Source: Microbacterium imperiale
GTDB taxonomy: Bacteria > Actinomycetota > Actinomycetes > Actinomycetales > Microbacteriaceae
NCBI RefSeq assembly: GCF_017876655.1
Contig: NZ_JAGIOK010000001.1
Span: 1,054,001-1,118,000 of the forward strand
Direction of reading: 5' to 3'
DNA: 64,000 nt
The notes under the pieces: model-generated
The model's input: only the letters and a program-made list of their open reading frames with translations
Databases searched by the model: none
Told to the model about the DNA's origin: nothing
Shown: in pieces, positions 47,846-58,806 of the stretch
Position numbering within the stretch: position 1 is the stretch's first letter
Layout of the letters: the number at the start of each line of letters is the position of its first letter
Program-made: the position numbers and the translations under genes

Positions 47846-48841
47846 TCAGCGACGTCGTCGCGGCGCGACGGCGGCGCCGACGGCGTAGACCACGGCGTTG
47901 CGCACCGACGCGGCGCCGGACAGGCCTCGACGCAGCGCGTGGACGATCGCCGGCAGCCGTCGGCGATCGCTGCCGTAGAGGGCGGCGAGCCGCGCAGACC
48001 GCTCATTGCGGATGCGCGCGTCCGCCGTGTCGACCATGACCTCAGCCCATCCGGCGCTCACCCCGAACAGGGACGCCCGGAAGGACCCGAGGGCGGATCG
48101 CTCGCTGTCCGCGTTCGCCTCGGCGACGCGGCGACGCAGCGCGGCCACCCAGTTCCAGCGGCCACCCGCCGACTCGCCCAGGACGTTCGCGTCGTGCTGG
48201 ACGTAGTCCTGGACCACGTCCTCGGTCACGCGAGCACCGTCGCTCAACGCCGCGCACATCGCCAGCCAGTGGTCATGCACCTGCGACGGGTGATCGTGGG
48301 CGGGGAACGGAAGGGCGACGTCGAGCAGAGTCCCCCGGAACAGGCACAGGGCCCCCGAGTACTGGTTCTCGAAGGGAAGGACATCGACCGCGACTTCGCG
48401 GCGCCCGGTCGACTCCGCGACGATCTCGCCGGACGGATGCCGCACGACGCGCGCCTGCCCGCTGACGAGAGCCACGCTCTCGAGCGACGGCAGCAGGAGC
48501 TGGAGCTTCTCGGGGAACCAGGCGTCGTCCTGATCACTGAGCGCAACCCAGGGGGCGGAGGAAGGCACGGCCGCCAGACCCCGCTCGAAGTTCCGATAGA
48601 AGCCGACGCGGTGCTCGAAACCGATGACCTCGAATCGGTCGTCGTCGCCGACGCAGGACTGCAGCAGGCGCCGGACGTCGTCGGGCTGCCCGTCGGCGAC
48701 GATGAGACAGCGGAACCGCCGGTAGGTCTGGTTCCGGATCGACTCGATCTGTCTGCGGAAGAGGGTCTCGTCCGGCTTGTACGCCGCCAGCACCACATAG
48801 CCCACCGCTGCGGCGGGGGAGGTCGATTCGGAAGAGTCCAT
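47846..48841 (-). CDS. GT2 family glycosyltransferase
   Basis: The 331-residue enzyme begins VVLAAYKPDETLFRRQIESI and has the metal motif ALSDQDDAWFPEKL near residue 104, followed by HDHWLAMCAAL on the acceptor side. The DQDD form is common in rhamnosyl- and similar transferases of capsule and O-antigen loci. No membrane helix is present, and the C-terminus is Arg-rich. ATG at 48841. It lies alone on the minus strand between two plus-strand runs and is divergent from another GT2 gene, with 82 bases between. Confidence 0.9.
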   Translation of the reverse strand: MDSSESTSPAAAVGYVVLAAYKPDETLFRRQIESIRNQTYRRFRCLIVADGQPDDVRRLLQSCVGDDDRFEVIGFEHRVGFYRNFERGLAAVPSSAPWVALSDQDDAWFPEKLQLLLPSLESVALVSGQARVVRHPSGEIVAESTGRREVAVDVLPFENQYSGALCLFRGTLLDVALPFPAHDHPSQVHDHWLAMCAALSDGARVTEDVVQDYVQHDANVLGESAGGRWNWVAALRRRVAEANADSERSALGSFRASLFGVSAGWAEVMVDTADARIRNERSARLAALYGSDRRRLPAIVHALRRGLSGAASVRNAVVYAVGAAVAPRRRR

Positions 48842-48923
48842 CAGAGCGTTGCGCTAGCCTCGCTGACGAGCGCCGCGACCACTCTACCGGCGCTGCAGGC
48901 CATTCGCGATCAGATGGGATCCC

Positions 48924-49895
48924 ATGGAAGCTCCGAACGACGACACCGCGATCGATGTGGTCGTGCCGGTTCACGGTGGATGGGCCTACGTCTCGCAGTG
49001 CCTCCAGTCGCTTCGATCGCAGGGCGACGGCGTTCGGGTCATCGTGGTGGACGACAAGTCACCCGATGACACGGCCGATCGGGTGGCAGCATCCTTCCCC
49101 GAGGTGACGCTCATCCGCAACGAGGACAATCGCGGCTTCGCCGCCTCGTGCAACGTCGGGATCCGTGCCGGCTCGGCACCCATCGTCGTTCTTCTCAACA
49201 GCGACGTCGAGGCCGAGCCCGACTTCGCGGCGTCGATCCGCGGAGCCTTCGCGGACTGCCCGGACGATGTCGGAAGCGTGTCCCCCATCCTGTTGCGCCC
49301 CGACGGGCTCGTCGATTCCTTCGGCATCGTCGCCGATCCCAGCGCCGCCGGATACGTCCGGTATCACGGTGCGAGCCTCGACATCGTGGATGCGTCCTCG
49401 CCCGTCGTGCTCGGCCCGTACGGCGCGGCCGCCGCCTACCGTCGTTCCGCACTGGACGAGGCCGGCCTCCTGGACGAGAACATCTTCATGTACGGCGAGG
49501 AGCTCGAGCTCGCCCTCCGACTGCGAGCCGCCGGCTGGGGAGCGATCGGGCTGGCCCGCGTCGTGGGAACACACCTCGGTGGCGCCTCCGCGGGCAAGGG
49601 CTCTCGGCGACAGCGCTATCTCTCCGGCTTCGGCCGGGGCTACATCCTGCACGCCTACGGCATCCTGCGCAGCCGCGCGGCCGCGCATGCGCTCGTCACC
49701 GAGGCCGTGGTCACCGTGCTGCGACTCGTGCGCTTCGGCGATGTCGCCTCGCTGCGCGGACGGTGGGACGGGTGGCGCAAAGCCCGAGGCGTGACGCGTC
49801 GACGGATGCCGCAGGACGGCATCGACACCGGGATCGGCACGCTCAAGGCGCTGCGCATGCGATCCGCGAGGTACTGGCACGACGGCGGTCGTTGA
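48924..49895 (+). CDS. GT2 glycosyltransferase, WbbL-like rhamnosyltransferase
   Basis: The 323-residue protein begins DVVVPVHGGWAYVSQCLQSL and has VVDDKSPDDT, the NRGFAASCNVGIRAG loop, LLNSDVEAEPDF for the metal and EELELALRLRAAGWG toward the C-terminus. This is the pattern of WbbL-type dTDP-rhamnose transferases that link galactan or a teichoic polymer to its lipid carrier. The adjacent rml genes, starting 43 bases downstream, supply dTDP-rhamnose and support that reading. ATG at 48924. Confidence 0.88.
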   Translation: MEAPNDDTAIDVVVPVHGGWAYVSQCLQSLRSQGDGVRVIVVDDKSPDDTADRVAASFPEVTLIRNEDNRGFAASCNVGIRAGSAPIVVLLNSDVEAEPDFAASIRGAFADCPDDVGSVSPILLRPDGLVDSFGIVADPSAAGYVRYHGASLDIVDASSPVVLGPYGAAAAYRRSALDEAGLLDENIFMYGEELELALRLRAAGWGAIGLARVVGTHLGGASAGKGSRRQRYLSGFGRGYILHAYGILRSRAAAHALVTEAVVTVLRLVRFGDVASLRGRWDGWRKARGVTRRRMPQDGIDTGIGTLKALRMRSARYWHDGGR

Positions 49896-49926
49896 GAAAC
49901 GGCCACGAGGGCCCGTCTCGGTGTGT

Positions 49927-49932
49927 CACGAT
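49927..49932 (+). promoter_or_regulatory. -10 candidate CACGAT of the rml operon
   Basis: CACGAT ends six bases before the rmlA GTG, in the same position as TAGGAT at other leaderless genes. The hexamer is a weaker match. Confidence 0.35.
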
Positions 49933-49938
49933 TGACGA

Positions 49939-51806
<1,868 letters not shown>

Positions 51807-51810
51807 GCCG

Positions 51811-53232
51811 GTGACCATCGAGTTCGGCAAGCAGCTGACCGTCACCGAGACGCCGATCCCCGGCCTCGTCGTTCTCGAGCTTCCGGTTCACGGGGATGCG
51901 CGCGGCTGGTTCAAGGAGAACTGGCAGCGCGAGAAGATGACCGCGGCAGGGGTCGATCTGCCCGACTTCGGACCGGTGCAGAACAACATCTCGTTCAACG
52001 ACGCGGTCGGGACGACGCGCGGCATCCATGCCGAGCCGTGGGACAAGTACGTCTCGGTCGCCACCGGACGCATCTTCGGAGCGTGGGTCGATCTGCGCGA
52101 GGGGCCGACGTTCGGCGCGGTGTACACCGCCGAGCTCGATCCGTCGCGCGCGATCTTCGTCCCGCGGGGCGTGGGCAACTCGTACCAGACGCTCGAGGCC
52201 GACACGGCCTACACCTACCTCGTGAACGATCACTGGTCCCCCGACGCGACCTACACGTTCCTGAACCTCGCCGACGAGACCGCCGCGATCGCCTGGCCGA
52301 TCCCGCTCGAGCAGGTCGAGATCAGCGCGAAGGACAAGAACCACCCCCGGCTGGCCGATGTCGTCCCCATGCCGCCGAAGCGCGTCCTCGTCACCGGGGC
52401 GAACGGACAGCTCGGTCGGGCCCTGCGCGCCGAGTTCGGCGACCAGCCGTGGATCGAGTACGCCGGCCGCGACGAGCTCGACCTCACGGCGCCCGACCTC
52501 GCATCGGCACGTCGCTGGCGCGACTACGGCACCATCATCAATGCCGCCGCCTACACCAAGGTGGACGTCGCCGAGACCCCCGAGGGCCGCACGGCGGCCT
52601 GGGAAGCCAATGTGACGGCGGTGGCGGCCCTCGCCGGCGTCGCGGCGGCCCACGGCATCACCCTCGTGCACGTCTCGAGCGACTACGTCTTCGACGGCGC
52701 GAAGGACGGGGCCTACGCCGAGGACGAACCCGTGTCACCGCTCGGCGTGTACGGGCAGACGAAGGCCGCCGGTGACGCCCTCGTCTCGGTCGCGCCCCGG
52801 CACTACATCATCCGCACCAGCTGGGTCATCGGCGAGGGCAACAACTTCGTGCGCACGATGGCGTCGCTCGCCGAGCGGGGCATCGATCCGAAGGTCGTCG
52901 ACGATCAGGTCGGACGCCTCACGTTCACGGACGACATAGCCCGCGGCATCCGTCATCTGCTCGAGACGGCGGCACCGTACGGCGTGTACAACCTGACATC
53001 CGCCGGGACGCCCGCGAGCTGGTTCGATATCGCTCGAGAGGTGTTTCGCGCGACCGGCCACGACGACGCTCGGGTGACGGGCGTGAGCACCGAGGCCTAC
53101 TTCGGGGAAGCGACCGCACCGGTCTCGCCCCGCCCCCGCAACAGCGTGCTCGACCTCGCGAAGATCGGACGGACGGGCTGGGAGGCGTCGGAGATGTCGG
53201 CCGCGCTCTCCCGTTACCTCGACGCTCGCTGA
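51811..53232 (+). CDS. Fused dTDP-4-keto-6-deoxyglucose 3,5-epimerase / 4-ketorhamnose reductase (RmlC-RmlD)
   Basis: The 473-residue protein joins two steps of dTDP-rhamnose synthesis. Residues 1-185 are an RmlC cupin with the catalytic His in TTRGIHAEPWDKYVS, VDLREGPTFGAVYTAEL, and the Tyr-containing YTYLVNDHWSP. Residues 191-473 are an RmlD reductase with VTGANGQLGRALRAEFG, VSSDYVFDGAKDG and YGQTKAAGD. The linker is short (VVPMPPKR). Usual RmlC has the sequence RGLHYQ at the equivalent place, so this is a diverged epimerase. GTG at 51811. It ends the operon before a hairpin. Confidence 0.94.
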   Translation: MTIEFGKQLTVTETPIPGLVVLELPVHGDARGWFKENWQREKMTAAGVDLPDFGPVQNNISFNDAVGTTRGIHAEPWDKYVSVATGRIFGAWVDLREGPTFGAVYTAELDPSRAIFVPRGVGNSYQTLEADTAYTYLVNDHWSPDATYTFLNLADETAAIAWPIPLEQVEISAKDKNHPRLADVVPMPPKRVLVTGANGQLGRALRAEFGDQPWIEYAGRDELDLTAPDLASARRWRDYGTIINAAAYTKVDVAETPEGRTAAWEANVTAVAALAGVAAAHGITLVHVSSDYVFDGAKDGAYAEDEPVSPLGVYGQTKAAGDALVSVAPRHYIIRTSWVIGEGNNFVRTMASLAERGIDPKVVDDQVGRLTFTDDIARGIRHLLETAAPYGVYNLTSAGTPASWFDIAREVFRATGHDDARVTGVSTEAYFGEATAPVSPRPRNSVLDLAKIGRTGWEASEMSAALSRYLDAR

Positions 53233-53237
53233 CCCCG

Positions 53238-53270
53238 TCGGCTCGCCGAGACCACATCGCGGCGAGCCGA
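53238..53270. terminator. Bidirectional hairpin after the rml operon
   Basis: An 11-base perfect stem (53238-53248 with 53260-53270) encloses an 11-base loop. It lies six bases after the RmlCD stop and ten bases before the stop of the convergent repeat-protein gene, so it can terminate both. Confidence 0.75.
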
Positions 53271-53279
53271 GGGAGCCGC

Positions 53280-56072
53280 TCAGGGCACAGTGACCGAGCG
53301 GCAGCCGAGCGGGGTCTTGACGCCCGTGGCGGTCAACGCCGAGACGCATACTCTCTGCGTCCCGCGCGCTGCGTCGACGGTTCCCGAGAATCCGTGCGAC
53401 TCACCCGCCACCGGATACACCGCGGCAACATCGGCGCGCTGCTGGTTCGCGGTGAGCACGGTCGTGCGACCGGCCACCTCGACCTGAACCGAGATCGCGG
53501 TCCGGGGCGCTTCGGGATCGAAGGCCCAGCCCCGCACGCTGATGCCGCGCGCCGTGGCCTCCACACCGTCCAGGTGACCATTGGCTCCCGGAACCACGAT
53601 GTCGCGGCAGCCGAGCAGCGGGTTATCACCCGCGGGGACGTTGATGCCGTACGCGCAGACCCGGTGGCGGCCGGAATCGACCGACAGGAGCGCGTCGAAC
53701 CCGCGGTTCGTGTCGTGCGCGAACAGGTGGTCCTTCAGGTCAGGCCGGCTGCGATCCGCGGAGACGGTGGAGACATGCGCACCGTCGACGTACAGGTGCA
53801 TGGTCACCGGGGCGAGCGTGTCGGGATCGACAGCCCAACCCGTGACGCGCACCTTGCCCGAGGACATGGCCACGGAGTCCAGGTGTCCGACCGGCGGGCC
53901 GCTCCTCGGGGGCCAGGAACGGCACCCGAGGAAGGTGTCGTCGCCGAGCCCTGCATCATTGACGGCCGTTGCGCACACCGTCGCTGCGCCTCCGGGCGGC
54001 GCGGGGAGCTTCACGTCGAATCCAGTGCGCGGCCCCGCCCACGAGTAGGCCTGGCGCACGTCGGGACGCTCATCATCGGCGATCACGGTCGTCGTCTGCG
54101 ACCCGATCGTGAAGCGCACCTCGATGGGGCTTTGCGTGTCGGGGTCGGCTGCCCAGCCGCGAACGCGGACACCACCGACCTCGCCCTCGGCCAGGTCGAA
54201 GCTTCCGACCGGCGGGGCGGTGGGGATGCGGAGGACCTCAGCCGTCCGGCAGCGCGTCAGCGTCGTCGCCTTCTTCGTGGCGCTGTCGATGGCGCGGACG
54301 CACACCTCGTAGGTGCCGTACGGAACCGTCGCCGAGAGGCGGAACCCGTGGTTCGGCCCGTAGATGGGATAGGCCTCGCCGATATCGGAACGCGCGACAT
54401 TCGCGCGCCCGCCGACGACCTGTCCGTTGATCGTCATCTCGACGTCGATGGCGGCCGTGGTGTCGGGGTCGATGGCCCAGCCGGTCGCGGTCACGACCCG
54501 GTCCTTGACCGTCACCTCGTCGAAGTGGCCGATCGGCGCGCGCCCTCGTTCGGAGACCGGCGCCACCGTGACGGTGCGGCACCCGAAGCCCGCGTTGTCC
54601 CCGACGGGGACGTTGATGCCGTAGACGCAGATCCGCCGCTCACCCGCCGCGAGCGGCACGGTGATGTCGTACCCCCGGTCGAGGCTGTGGGCGAAGAGCG
54701 AGCCGCTGAGGTCGGGCCGGTTGATGTTGGCTCGTGCTTCGCGCACGAACTTGCCGTCGGCGTAGACGTGCATCACCACCGGGTCCAGCGTGTCGGGATC
54801 GACCGCCCACCCCGTCACGGTCGCGCCGCCCTCCACGGCTCGCACGTCGTCGAGGTAGCCCACGGGAGGGCCGGTACGCGGCGTGTACGTGCGGCACCCG
54901 AGGTTCTTCGTGGACCCCGCGCCGGCGGCGTTGGGCACCGAGATGCAGACCGTCGTGGCACCCCCCGGCGGCACCGGGAGCTTCGCGTCGAACCCGGTGT
55001 TGCGCTGCAGGTGCGGGTAGACGGCGCGAACGTCGTCTCGGATGCCGTCGGCGCGGACCGTGAAGGTCTCGGAGCCGATCGTGACCTTCACATCGATCGA
55101 CGACGACGTGTCGGGATCGGCAGCCCAGCCCCGTACGCGCACACCGCCGACCTCCGCCTCGACCGAGTCGAAGCTCCCGACCGGGTCAGGAGACGACCGC
55201 GTCGAGCCGAACCAGTCGGTGAAGTAGTTGTAGAAGTTGCGGTTCCCGTAGGCCGAACATGCGTCCCCTTCGCCGTAACCGGCCGCGAGGGCTGCGGCGT
55301 TCGGCTGGTAGGGCGTGTAGTAGTACAGGTTCGCCGTGGCCTGGTTCGCGATGTACACCGGAGACGAGCCGCAGTTCGCATCCGGGTTGTAGCGCACGTT
55401 CCACGTCTTGCCCGGCGCGTACCAGGTGAAGTACTGGCTGGTCCCGGGCGGGTTCGCGTATCGCTTCAGCTGCCAGGCGGCGCCGAAGACCTGATTGAAG
55501 AAGCCGTAGTAGCGCGCGTCGCACGCGGCGGTGTCCGGGCACCCCTGGCCCATCGCGATGCGGTAGCGGGCTGCGCTCGGCGACGAGTGCGTGACGAGGC
55601 CCTGCTCCTTCTGCAACGTCACGATGAGCACGCGCGGGTTGATGCCGCACGCCTGGGCGACCTTGTAGATGATGCGCGACGCACGCTCGTTGGCGGCGCC
55701 CTGGTACGCGCCGCACATCGCATCGGCCGCAGTCGTCCGAGACGTGTCGTGGTAATCGCGCAAGCAGATCGCGCCCGGCTCGCACGGGCGACCGCGCTCC
55801 TCGAGGAAGCGCTGGATGTCCGCTTCCGTCATGGAGCCCGCGTTGAAGAAGACCGCATCGTCGATGATGTTGCCGGGCGTGAAGCCCGCGAGCGACATCG
55901 GAACGATGCCGGCCTCGACACCGGTCGCGGCTCCCGCCTGCGTCAGGGTGGTCTCGCGGCCGGCCGCGCTCGCGACGGTCGGAACAGCGACGCCGAGGGA
56001 GACCGCGACGGCGACGGTAGCCACGAACGCCCCGACGCGCGAGAGGAGGAAGCGGAGTCTGCTCGAAGTCAC
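53280..56072 (-). CDS. Secreted 930-residue protein: lysozyme-like N-terminus and six repeat domains
   Basis: A Sec signal (about 1-37, ending VASAAG) precedes a Cys-rich domain (about 60-290) with RIIYKVAQACGINPRVLIVT and LQKEQGLVTHSSPSAARYRI. Glu156 in KEQG is in the setting of a lysozyme-like or transglycosylase-like catalytic Glu; this domain is sometimes annotated as haemagglutinin. From about residue 297 six repeats of roughly 105 residues follow, each with GWAxDPDT (last GWAFDPEA) and a C-terminal Cys pair such as VCISV and GCR. Repeats 1 and 4, 2 and 5, and 3 and 6 are most alike. There is no LPXTG or other anchor. GTG start at 56072. Likely an extracellular wall-associated protein. 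Confidence 0.86.
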   Translation of the reverse strand: MTSSRLRFLLSRVGAFVATVAVAVSLGVAVPTVASAAGRETTLTQAGAATGVEAGIVPMSLAGFTPGNIIDDAVFFNAGSMTEADIQRFLEERGRPCEPGAICLRDYHDTSRTTAADAMCGAYQGAANERASRIIYKVAQACGINPRVLIVTLQKEQGLVTHSSPSAARYRIAMGQGCPDTAACDARYYGFFNQVFGAAWQLKRYANPPGTSQYFTWYAPGKTWNVRYNPDANCGSSPVYIANQATANLYYYTPYQPNAAALAAGYGEGDACSAYGNRNFYNYFTDWFGSTRSSPDPVGSFDSVEAEVGGVRVRGWAADPDTSSSIDVKVTIGSETFTVRADGIRDDVRAVYPHLQRNTGFDAKLPVPPGGATTVCISVPNAAGAGSTKNLGCRTYTPRTGPPVGYLDDVRAVEGGATVTGWAVDPDTLDPVVMHVYADGKFVREARANINRPDLSGSLFAHSLDRGYDITVPLAAGERRICVYGINVPVGDNAGFGCRTVTVAPVSERGRAPIGHFDEVTVKDRVVTATGWAIDPDTTAAIDVEMTINGQVVGGRANVARSDIGEAYPIYGPNHGFRLSATVPYGTYEVCVRAIDSATKKATTLTRCRTAEVLRIPTAPPVGSFDLAEGEVGGVRVRGWAADPDTQSPIEVRFTIGSQTTTVIADDERPDVRQAYSWAGPRTGFDVKLPAPPGGAATVCATAVNDAGLGDDTFLGCRSWPPRSGPPVGHLDSVAMSSGKVRVTGWAVDPDTLAPVTMHLYVDGAHVSTVSADRSRPDLKDHLFAHDTNRGFDALLSVDSGRHRVCAYGINVPAGDNPLLGCRDIVVPGANGHLDGVEATARGISVRGWAFDPEAPRTAISVQVEVAGRTTVLTANQQRADVAAVYPVAGESHGFSGTVDAARGTQRVCVSALTATGVKTPLGCRSVTVP

Positions 56073-56182
56073 GTCACATAGTCTGTACGCAAATCAGAAT
56101 CTCAGCGAGTCCGCAGCATCCTCGCGCGGAGCGACGCGGCGAGTCCCTGGCCGCTAAGCGCTGCTTGCCGGGGGCGTCAGAT

Positions 56183-56188
56183 TAGGAT
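56183..56188 (+). promoter_or_regulatory. -10 element TAGGAT of the second exporter operon
   Basis: TAGGAT precedes the permease start at 56229 with a leader of about 33 bases containing GAGAGAAG. An ATG at 56187 overlaps the -10 itself and so is not the start. Confidence 0.5.
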
Positions 56189-56228
56189 GGCTCGGGCGCT
56201 TCGCCGCACCATCACCCGAGAGAAGTCG

Positions 56229-57092
56229 ATGACCGCTGCTACCACCACCGAACCGCTGCTGCCCCCGGGGCGCGGATTCGGACTGGCCGACGTCTTCCGT
56301 CGCCGGTACCTCCTCTCCCTGATCGTGAGGAAAGAGGTGCAGATCCGCTACCGCGGCTCCGCGCTCGGATGGGTCTGGTCCTACGTCAAACCGCTGGTCC
56401 AGTTCGCTGTCTTCTACCTCGCCATCGGCGTCTTCCTGGGGATGAACGCGCGGGTCGAGTATTTCCCGCTCTATCTGCTCTCCGGCATCACGATCGTCAC
56501 GTTCTTCAACGAAGCGTTCACGAACGGCACACGGTCGCTCGTCGACAACGCTGCGCTCATCAAGAAGATCTACCTGCCGCGCGAGATGTTCCCTGTTTCG
56601 AGCATGCTCATCGCGGCGGTGAACATCCTTCCCCAGATCGCCGTGCTGGTCGTCATCGCGCTCGTCTTCGGGTGGGCGCCGTCGGTGCTGCAGGTCCTCG
56701 CTCTCCTGCTGGCGATCGCGTTGATCGCCGCGCTCGCCACCGGCCTGGGGCTGCTGTTCGGGGCCGTCAACGTCACGTTCCGCGACGCTCAGAGCTTCGT
56801 CGAGATCATCACGATGTTCGCGGTCTGGGCTTCGCCCGTGATGTACCAGTGGGAAATGGTGGCCGAGAAGGTTCCCGACTGGCTCTTCGTGCTCTACCGC
56901 CTCAACCCCGTGACCGCCGCGGTGGAGCTCTTCCACTACGGCATCTGGTTCCCCCTCGATCCGGCCGGCGGTCGGATCATGCCGGACATGTGGTTGTTCA
57001 GCGGCATCGCCGCCGTTATGTCGATGGTCTTCCTCATCATCGGTCAGACCGTGTTCCGCTCCCTGGAGGGTCGCTTTGCCCAGGACCTCTGA
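56229..57092 (+). CDS. Polysaccharide ABC exporter, permease (second system)
   Basis: The 287-residue ABC-2 type permease has six membrane helices, and VRKEVQIRYRGSALGWVWSY before the first one marks the Wzm/TagG family. The first exporter's permease carries the same kind of segment but is otherwise clearly different, so this is a distinct system. ATG at 56229 with AGAGAAG upstream is preferred to an in-frame ATG at 56187. It overlaps the ATPase gene by 17 bases. Confidence 0.93.
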   Translation: MTAATTTEPLLPPGRGFGLADVFRRRYLLSLIVRKEVQIRYRGSALGWVWSYVKPLVQFAVFYLAIGVFLGMNARVEYFPLYLLSGITIVTFFNEAFTNGTRSLVDNAALIKKIYLPREMFPVSSMLIAAVNILPQIAVLVVIALVFGWAPSVLQVLALLLAIALIAALATGLGLLFGAVNVTFRDAQSFVEIITMFAVWASPVMYQWEMVAEKVPDWLFVLYRLNPVTAAVELFHYGIWFPLDPAGGRIMPDMWLFSGIAAVMSMVFLIIGQTVFRSLEGRFAQDL

Positions 57093-57816
57093 GGCCGTCG
57101 CGCCCCGCATCCGCCTTGTGGACGTCCATAAGGACTTCCGACTGCGCCACACGCACTCGATCAAGGAGACGTTCCTCGCCGCCGTGCGGCGCAAACCCCT
57201 CACCACGGACTTCCACGCGCTCGACGGCGTGAGCTTCGACATCGCGCCCGGCGACGCGGTGGCGCTTCTCGGCTTCAACGGTTCGGGCAAGTCCACAGTT
57301 CTGAAGATGATCTCCGGCGTGCTGCGTCCTGACTCCGGCGAGGTCCTGACCCGTGGCCGCATAGCCGGGCTCATCGAGGTGGGCGCGGGTTTCCACCCCG
57401 ACCTCTCCGGCCGCGAGAACATCTTCCTGAACGCTGCGATCCTCGGGATGAGCCGGCGCGAGACCGAGGAGCGCTACGACGACATCGTCGCGTTCAGTGA
57501 GATCGAGCGGTTCATCGACACCGAGGTCAAGCACTACTCGTCCGGCATGTTCCTTCGGCTCGCCTTCTCGGTCGCGATCCACACCGAGGTCGACATCCTT
57601 CTCATCGACGAGATCCTCTCGGTGGGCGACGAGCCGTTCCAGCAGAAATGCCTGCAGCGGATCCGCGAGCTCCACGCCGCGGGAAAGACGCTGGTCGTCG
57701 TTTCTCACGACCTGGACATGGTTTCGCAACTGTGCGAACGCGGAATCCTGCTGCGCGACGGCAAGGTGGCATTCGACGGTCGAAGCGATCTCGCAGTCGA
57801 GCGCATGAGGGCCTGA
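57076..57816 (+). CDS. Polysaccharide ABC exporter, ATP-binding subunit (second system)
   Basis: The 246-residue ATPase has Walker A GFNGSGKST, signature YSSGM and Walker B LLIDEILSVGD, and FHPDLSGRENIFLNAAILGM, typical of Wzt/TagH. It starts at a TTG (57076), which has GGAGGG six bases upstream inside the permease gene; it is the only TTG start in this annotation. As in the first system, no C-terminal carbohydrate-binding domain is present. The M23 peptidase gene follows after one base, which suggests cotranscription. Confidence 0.93.
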   Translation: MPRTSEAVAPRIRLVDVHKDFRLRHTHSIKETFLAAVRRKPLTTDFHALDGVSFDIAPGDAVALLGFNGSGKSTVLKMISGVLRPDSGEVLTRGRIAGLIEVGAGFHPDLSGRENIFLNAAILGMSRRETEERYDDIVAFSEIERFIDTEVKHYSSGMFLRLAFSVAIHTEVDILLIDEILSVGDEPFQQKCLQRIRELHAAGKTLVVVSHDLDMVSQLCERGILLRDGKVAFDGRSDLAVERMRA

Positions 57817-57817
57817 C

Positions 57818-58792
57818 ATGGATCCGACGGCGGGCGAGGAGGGGCGAGGCGCGGCTGAGCCCCTTCTCTCCCGACGTTCGCTGATCCTGGGCTCGGTCGC
57901 CGCCGGGGCGATCGTCGTCGGCTCCGCGTCGAGCGCTCGAGCCTTCACCTATCAGCTGCGATCGCAGGCCGAACACGATGCCCTCCCCATCACCTGGGGG
58001 TACCCGTTCGACAGCCCGGCCGACCGCAGGCTCGGCGTCGACGGCTATCCCGGCCCCACCTACAGCGGGCATATCGGCGTCGACTTCTTCACCGTGCCCC
58101 GGGTGGGCACGCGCGTGCTGGCCGTCGCGAACGGCACCGTGAGCCAGATCGGCGACGACGGCGAGGTCGGACGTGGCGTGTTCGTCGTTGTTCAGCACGC
58201 CGCGGGCGTGAGATCCGAGTACCTGCATCTCGAGCGCGGGAGCATTGCGGTGAGGGTGGGGCAGCCCATCAGCAGATGGACGCCGCTCGGCCGCACGGGC
58301 TGGACGGGCGACGTGCGACCGAAGGAACCGCTGAGCGGGCACCTGCATCTGGCGATATTCTCCGGGCCGCATCGGACCGGGGTTGTCTGGAACCCGGTGT
58401 GGCTCGTCGCAGACGCCCCGACGCCCGGCGGGACGATCCCGGAACCGACACCGACAAACTACGAGGATGACATGGCCTATCCCTTCCGCGTCGACAACAA
58501 GCACCTCTTCCTCGTGTCCCCGGGGTTCATCAAGCACTTCTCGGACTCGGGGCCGGCTGACCTCACCCGCAACATCGTGGCGTCGAACGACGAGTGGATC
58601 TCTCTCGGGTCGGCCGATTTCCTGAAGCAGCTGGACTCCTTCGGCGTCCCGCGGAACATGGTGGATCTCACCGTCGGACGCGTGTTCGACGTATCCGCGG
58701 GTCAGATGGTCGTCGGTGGCATGTGGTCGTGGGCGCGCGAAGCGCAGCAGAACACGCGAGCGATCCTGGCGGCGCTGAACAACCGACCCTAG
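57818..58792 (+). CDS. Secreted M23/LytM-type peptidase with phage-lysin-like C-terminus
   Basis: The 324-residue protein has a twin-Arg-like signal (RR at 19-20, helix 23-42, cut after about SARA). The M23 domain has zinc ligands His85 and Asp89 in GHIGVDF and His177 in GHLHLAI, plus SEYLHLE with His137. Such enzymes cut peptidoglycan cross-links. The last 110 residues (about 215-324) form a separate domain starting DDMAYPFRVDNKHLFLVSPG, which I associate with C-terminal domains of actinophage proteins; this is from memory and unverified. ATG at 57818 follows the exporter ATPase stop immediately, so it is probably made with that exporter. Confidence 0.87.
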   Translation: MDPTAGEEGRGAAEPLLSRRSLILGSVAAGAIVVGSASSARAFTYQLRSQAEHDALPITWGYPFDSPADRRLGVDGYPGPTYSGHIGVDFFTVPRVGTRVLAVANGTVSQIGDDGEVGRGVFVVVQHAAGVRSEYLHLERGSIAVRVGQPISRWTPLGRTGWTGDVRPKEPLSGHLHLAIFSGPHRTGVVWNPVWLVADAPTPGGTIPEPTPTNYEDDMAYPFRVDNKHLFLVSPGFIKHFSDSGPADLTRNIVASNDEWISLGSADFLKQLDSFGVPRNMVDLTVGRVFDVSAGQMVVGGMWSWAREAQQNTRAILAALNNRP

Positions 58793-58806
58793 GTCCTACC
58801 GGCGCG

